From: an uncultured Alphaproteobacteria bacterium
GTDB taxonomy: Bacteria; Pseudomonadota; Alphaproteobacteria; Rhodobacterales; Rhodobacteraceae
Direction of reading: 5' to 3'
Assembly: GCA_913051655.1 (NCBI GenBank)
Contig: CAJXHI010000009.1
Coordinates: 1 to 64,000 of the forward strand
Length of the DNA: 64,000 bases
Below are positions 59,937-64,000 of this stretch, in pieces. Every line of letters begins with the position of its first letter. Position 1 is the first letter of the stretch. The notes under the pieces were generated by a model. The model searched no databases and was not told where the DNA came from. It saw nothing but the letters and a program-made list of their open reading frames with translations. Position numbers and translations under genes: made by a program.

Positions 59937-61727
59937 TTACTCCTCTTCGAAAGGATCCCATTCGTCTTCGACTTCGGGAAGTGCTGCTGCCTCGGCTTCA
60001 CTTGCAATGGCTTCAGGCGTTTTAACCTTAGAGATTTTGGCCCTTGGAAAAGCATCAAAAATCGCCTGAACAAGAGGATGAGCTTTCGCCTCATTTTTTA
60101 AATTTTTGTCTTGTGCGACCTTTTTTTCGCTGACGGTTGAGGCGCCACCCTCACTGACGAGGCTTACAGCCCATCGCACACCTGTCAATGATTGGAGCCG
60201 ACTGCCCAAACGCTGCGCAAGATCAGAGGGCGCCTCTGGGGTTGGTTCGAACTCTATCCGTCCGGGACTGTATTTGGCCAATTGGACATAGTTTTCCACA
60301 TCCATCAGAAGTTTGATTTCCCGTTGATCTTGGATCAACATCAAAACATGTTCAAAAGTGGGAAATTTCTGCAAGGCCTGTGCGGATGAAAGTGCCAATA
60401 CTGTATTTGTTCCCGAGGCATTCAAACTAGTGTTCCCGCCCAAACTTTTGGGATGTTGTAGTACCATATTTTTATTTACTTCAGCCCGCGGCGCGTTTTT
60501 AGACCCATTATTGCTCGAATTATGTCCAGCCACAGCTGTCGCTGGTGCAGAACCCGTTGGTGTTGGTGTGTCTTGGAGTTTTCTGATTAGATCATCCGGT
60601 GTCGGCAAATCCGCAACGTGGGTGAGGCGAATAATAGCCATTTCTGCTGCCATCATTGCATTAGGTGCATCTGCCAATTCTTCCAACGCTTTAAGAAGCA
60701 TTTGCCATGTTCTTGTTAAAACCCGCATTGGGAGATTTTCTGCAAATCTCTGTCCGCGAATGCGATCATCTGGTGAAATGGTGGGATCGTCGGCTCTATT
60801 GGGTGTGATTTTCAAGACTGATACCCAATGCGTGATTTCCGCAAGGTCGCGGAGAACTGCTAAAGGATCCGCACCGTCTGAATACTGCGCCCCCAATTCT
60901 CCCAAAGCGGATGACGCATCTCCGCTCATGATCATATCAAAAAGGTCCATTACGCGTCCACGATCTGCAAGTCCGAGCATTGCCCGCACCTGATCCACCG
61001 TTGTTTCTCCTGCGCCATGGCTGATGGCCTGATCCAGCAAGGATTGTGCATCACGTGCCGATCCTTCTGCCGCACGGGTAATTAAGGCGAGCGCTTCATC
61101 GGTTATGAAGGCCTCCTCCGCTGTAGCTATCTTTTTTAATAGCGCAATCATCACCTCGGGTTCGATCCGTCGGAGATCAAAGCGCTGGCAGCGCGACAGA
61201 ACCGTTACCGGGACTTTGCGAATCTCCGTTGTCGCAAAGATAAATTTCACATGAGCAGGCGGTTCTTCGAGGGTTTTTAAAAGCGCGTTGAACGCGTTGG
61301 TCGAAAGCATATGGACTTCGTCGATTATGTATATCTTGTACCGTGCAGAGGCGGCACGGTAATGTACGCTGTCAATTATTTCTCTGATATCATCGACCCC
61401 AGTGCGACTAGCGGCATCCATTTCTATGACATCCACATGGCGCCCCTCCATGATTGCAACACAGTTTTCACATTGCCCACAAGGGTCGGTTGTTGGTCCG
61501 TCTGTCCCATCTATGCCGATGCAATTCATACCTTTCGCAATAATGCGCGCTGTTGTGGTTTTGCCGGTTCCTCGAATGCCGGTCATAATAAATGCTTGTG
61601 CAATCCGGTTTGCTTCGAATGCATTTCTTAGGGTTCGCACCATAGCATCCTGTCCTACCAGATCCGTAAAAGTTTCCGGACGATATTTACGGGCGAGCAC
61701 TTGGTAACCTTTGGCGTTCTCTGACAT
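59937..61727 (-). CDS. dnaX: DNA polymerase III subunits gamma and tau
   Basis: Clamp-loader ATPase. 596 residues from the ATG at 61727 (MSENAKGYQVLARKYRP); the 25-codon open extension is not used. Walker A is GIRGTGKTTTARI (about 47-59), the zinc module has CGQCENCVAIMEG, Walker B/DExH is YIIDEVHMLS, and SRC motif is LSRCQRFDL. The tau part is shorter than in E. coli, and the C-terminus is very acidic (EDEWDPFEEE), typical of alphaproteobacteria. Confidence 0.95.
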   Translation of the reverse strand: MSENAKGYQVLARKYRPETFTDLVGQDAMVRTLRNAFEANRIAQAFIMTGIRGTGKTTTARIIAKGMNCIGIDGTDGPTTDPCGQCENCVAIMEGRHVDVIEMDAASRTGVDDIREIIDSVHYRAASARYKIYIIDEVHMLSTNAFNALLKTLEEPPAHVKFIFATTEIRKVPVTVLSRCQRFDLRRIEPEVMIALLKKIATAEEAFITDEALALITRAAEGSARDAQSLLDQAISHGAGETTVDQVRAMLGLADRGRVMDLFDMIMSGDASSALGELGAQYSDGADPLAVLRDLAEITHWVSVLKITPNRADDPTISPDDRIRGQRFAENLPMRVLTRTWQMLLKALEELADAPNAMMAAEMAIIRLTHVADLPTPDDLIRKLQDTPTPTGSAPATAVAGHNSSNNGSKNAPRAEVNKNMVLQHPKSLGGNTSLNASGTNTVLALSSAQALQKFPTFEHVLMLIQDQREIKLLMDVENYVQLAKYSPGRIEFEPTPEAPSDLAQRLGSRLQSLTGVRWAVSLVSEGGASTVSEKKVAQDKNLKNEAKAHPLVQAIFDAFPRAKISKVKTPEAIASEAEAAALPEVEDEWDPFEEE

Positions 61728-61825
61728 ATGACCTCTTGAGCGACGATTGGTCTCACGGTAACAAAACCGTTGTATACTGGAAACTGCATTACTCTCAATC
61801 ACGAAACGTAAGAAAGACCATTTTG

Positions 61826-62305
61826 ATGTTTTCTATCTCAGAGCTTTTGGTTGGCGCAGGTCATATAGGGATCTGCCCTCTTCCGGGGCGTTTTTCGTCC
61901 TATCATGCGGATCTAAACACCATTTTAAAATGGCAGCCGAAACTTGTGATCACGATGACCACTTGGGTTGAATTAGAAAGAAGTGATGTTTCCCAATTCC
62001 CTGAAGACCTTACGAAGCGTAAAATACGCTGGGTGCATTTCCCAGTAGCAGATTATGGTACGCCTCAAGGGGATTTGCAAAGTTGGACAGAAATATCTGA
62101 TCAAGCCCACGACGTCTTATCTTCTGGTGGGCGTGTATTAACGCACTGCTATGGTGGGTGTGGCCGTTCAGGTATGGTGTTTTTACGCCTGATGTGCGAA
62201 GCAGGGGAAAATGTCGAATGGGCGTTAGAGCGCCTGCGCCAAGCGCGACCGTGTGCTGTGGAAACCGCCGCGCAAAAAGTATGGGCGGCAGGTACATATC
62301 TGTAA
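61826..62305 (+). CDS. Protein-tyrosine/dual-specificity phosphatase-like protein
   Basis: 159 residues. The catalytic HCxxGxxRSG loop is complete: VLTHCYGGCGRSG (about residues 108-120), with the general-acid Asp probably in FPVADYGTP. The family includes cyclin-dependent-kinase-inhibitor-3-like and other DSP-fold phosphatases; the substrate is not known. ATG at 61826; the frame is open 30 codons upstream across the dnaX promoter. Divergent from dnaX and convergent with the SRP RNA gene. Confidence 0.85.
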   Translation: MFSISELLVGAGHIGICPLPGRFSSYHADLNTILKWQPKLVITMTTWVELERSDVSQFPEDLTKRKIRWVHFPVADYGTPQGDLQSWTEISDQAHDVLSSGGRVLTHCYGGCGRSGMVFLRLMCEAGENVEWALERLRQARPCAVETAAQKVWAAGTYL

Positions 62306-62331
62306 ATGCAATTAAACTGCGTGGCTACTAA

Positions 62332-62429
62332 GTGAGAGGCTGGACAACGACCCAAGCGGAGCTCGTTACGGCTGCTTCCTTCCGGATCTGACCGGGTTGG
62401 CGAGGTGCCTGCCCGCGCCAACCTCTCAA
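62332..62429 (-). ncRNA. ffs: Signal recognition particle 4.5S RNA
   Basis: About 98 bases on the minus strand. The universally conserved apical loop CCGGAAGGAAGCAGCC is present, flanked by symmetric internal-loop sequence, and the ends pair (GAGAGG-TTGG with CCAG-CCTCTC). It forms the RNA scaffold that binds Ffh. It lies between the phosphatase-like gene and nudC, close to dnaX. Confidence 0.93.
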
Positions 62430-62534
62430 AGTGTTACTACGTTGGTTAAGTGGATTCTGCAAGGGTTTGCAGGATTGAGAGATTGTTCTGTTCGCGAGGT
62501 CGTGTCATATGGATTAAAATTGAAGGGGTCAAAA

Positions 62535-63482
62535 ATGAAACTGGCAGAAACAGTCACTTTCGGTGGATCAGATCTTAACCGAGCTAGTGAATTGCGTGGT
62601 AAAGAGGCAGGTCGTCCCAACCCGGGCGATCAGGCCATCGTGCTCTGGCAGGGTAAAATTCTGGTCGACAAAAGCTATGTCCCCTGTTTGAAGCGCGTTG
62701 ATGTATTGCATAAAGCCGTGGAAAAGGGGCGCTGGGTTTTTTTGGGGCTCGAAGAATTCGGCAAGACTTTTGGCTTTGATATTTCTCATTGGAAACCCGA
62801 GAAAGACCAAAATCCAGACTCCTCTATATTTTATGATCTGACGGAACAAATTCATCCTGACTTCCCGAATACCGCCTTCCGCGAATTGCGAGGCCAAATG
62901 GGCATTCTTACGCCGCGCGATGCAGAGCTTTCAGCAATGGCTAAGGCGCTTTTTCATTGGCACGATTCTCATAAATTCTGTTCGCGCTGCGGGATTGAGT
63001 CTGAAATGACCATGTCGGGGTGGCAAAGAATTTGTCCTGCGTGTAAAGCATCTCATTTTCCGCGCACAGATCCGGTGGTGATTATGTTAATCACGCAAGG
63101 ACCAAAAGTTCTTTTGGGCCGATCCCCCCAATGGCCGGAGCGCATGTATTCTCTTTTGGCTGGATTTATCGAGCCAGGTGAAACGATCGAAGCGGCAGTA
63201 CGCAGAGAAGTCTTTGAAGAAAGCGGAATAAAAGTTGGACCCGTCTCTTACCTTTCGTCTCAGCCTTGGGCGTTTCCAAATTCTCTGATGTTTGGGTGCC
63301 ATGGAGAAGCGCTCAGCACTGACATTAAACTGGATCCAGACGAACTTGAAGATGCCTTGTGGATTTCAAAAACAGAGCTTGTTGAGGCGTTTAATAACAA
63401 AAACAGTGTGATAAAACCAGCGCGTTTTGGATCCATTGCGCAATTTTTATTGAAACATTGGCTTGCAGACTCCCTTGGCTGA
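62535..63482 (+). CDS. nudC: NAD(+) diphosphatase
   Basis: NUDIX enzyme that hydrolyses NADH to NMNH and AMP, and can remove NAD caps from RNA. 315 residues. Zinc ribbon: FCSRCGIESE then CPACKASHFPRTDP (four Cys). NUDIX box: GFIEPGETIEAAVRREVFEE. The NudC-specific block SQPWAFPNSLM lies about 15 residues after it. The start at 62535 has AAGGGG just upstream; an upstream open extension overlaps the SRP RNA and is not coding. Confidence 0.95.
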   Translation: MKLAETVTFGGSDLNRASELRGKEAGRPNPGDQAIVLWQGKILVDKSYVPCLKRVDVLHKAVEKGRWVFLGLEEFGKTFGFDISHWKPEKDQNPDSSIFYDLTEQIHPDFPNTAFRELRGQMGILTPRDAELSAMAKALFHWHDSHKFCSRCGIESEMTMSGWQRICPACKASHFPRTDPVVIMLITQGPKVLLGRSPQWPERMYSLLAGFIEPGETIEAAVRREVFEESGIKVGPVSYLSSQPWAFPNSLMFGCHGEALSTDIKLDPDELEDALWISKTELVEAFNNKNSVIKPARFGSIAQFLLKHWLADSLG

Positions 63483-64000
63483 CGTCTATTTATCCATACG
63501 GTACCTTAGAAAAAGGGCTATGAAATTTTTCCGCAGATCAAGATTTCGAATTTGCCCAATTCCAATTGGTCGATCGTGTTTCTAATTTTGAGAACTTTGA
63601 CAGGGAGGCCATTAGCTGAGGTGCGATAGCATCAAGGCAAGGCTCTGTGGTTTGCATGACGGGATTAACATGTAGCTGCTAGTTTAGACTGCTGGGCCAT
63701 TAGAGAAACGCATGGATTGAGTTTGTAGAATTTTTGTAAGGCCGTTCACTTCATTTTATGTGATAAAAACTTCTTTAATATGCTTATAAAGTGGGACTTT
63801 TCTGCTTTTATTGATGAATCACACCTGTCTACGGCCCAATTCTGTTGAGAGCCAAAAACTTGTCGGTACGTCTTTAGGCATAATCGCTGAAGTTTGCGCG
63901 GTCCAAGGTAAACATGCATTATAAATTCCGTCTGGCGTTGCAAACATGCGCATGCAAATTGGTTGAGACGTACGGTCAGTCGCGATAGGGCTCGGCTGGG
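63483..64000. other. Gene-poor right end of the window
   Basis: About 520 bases downstream of nudC. A minus-strand open frame at 63746-63943 lacks a ribosome site and matches nothing I know. The next gene must start beyond the window, or this is decayed sequence. Confidence 0.35.

Noticed and set aside
61128-61140. A AAA AAG slippery heptamer in frame within dnaX, which could suggest programmed frameshifting to make gamma.
   Set aside because: It lies near codon 200, inside the ATPase part, not after domain III as in E. coli. A -1 shift would end after about a dozen codons and leave a useless fragment. No stem-loop is evident after it.

Overview
The window looks like part of the main chromosome of a marine Roseobacter-type alphaproteobacterium (Rhodobacterales), judged from protein content: class I lysyl-tRNA synthetase, UbiE-UbiB pair, plant/alpha-type glutamate-cysteine ligase, DUF4864 and DUF3572 proteins, TerB-like protein, MttB-family protein without pyrrolysine, and DinB with an N-terminal zinc motif. 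By eye the base composition is below 50% G+C, low for that group. Genes are closely packed and nearly all are housekeeping. I found no phage, insertion sequence, CRISPR array or island.

Layout. 1-1130: remains of an rRNA methyltransferase gene and of an ABC exporter. 1131-5883: minus-strand ABC exporter and hslO-CoA pyrophosphatase-cca operon. 5963-9905: a NUDIX gene, ilvA, argG, rpmJ and tRNA-Val. 10021-21109: N-formylglutamate amidohydrolase, dinB, an unknown protein, DUF4864, lysK, terB-like, dacB-nadD and ettA. 21245-28855: the replication block gyrB, recF, dnaN, dnaA and rpsT, all on the minus strand, with a dead LysE exporter gene between gyrB and recF. 28957-42719: crotonase, mutM, ubiE-ubiB, gshA, rsmE, ubiA, moaE-moaD-pgsA, a frameshifted cytochrome P450, aroQ, uppP, gltD. 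42842-49304: gltB, a glutathione transferase and queG. 49394-59038: hydantoinase-like protein, amidase, propionyl-CoA synthetase, DUF3572, HAD phosphatase and an MttB-family methyltransferase. 59070-63482: a CtrA-type site and dead GGDEF gene, dnaX, a tyrosine-phosphatase-like gene, the SRP RNA and nudC.

Working together: dnaA, dnaN, recF, gyrB and dnaX serve replication; ubiE, ubiB and ubiA serve ubiquinone synthesis; gltB and gltD form glutamate synthase; moaD and moaE form molybdopterin synthase; dacB and uppP serve the cell wall; cca, lysK, queG, ettA, rpsT and rpmJ serve translation.

The most notable feature is gene decay. In 64 kb of otherwise compact sequence I can still read the remains of an RlmD-type methyltransferase, an ABC exporter half, a LysE exporter, a VOC-fold protein, a GGDEF diguanylate cyclase, probably an amine oxidase, and a P450 broken only by one base in an A8 tract. 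This points to a lineage losing accessory functions. I did not find a convincing new biological system.
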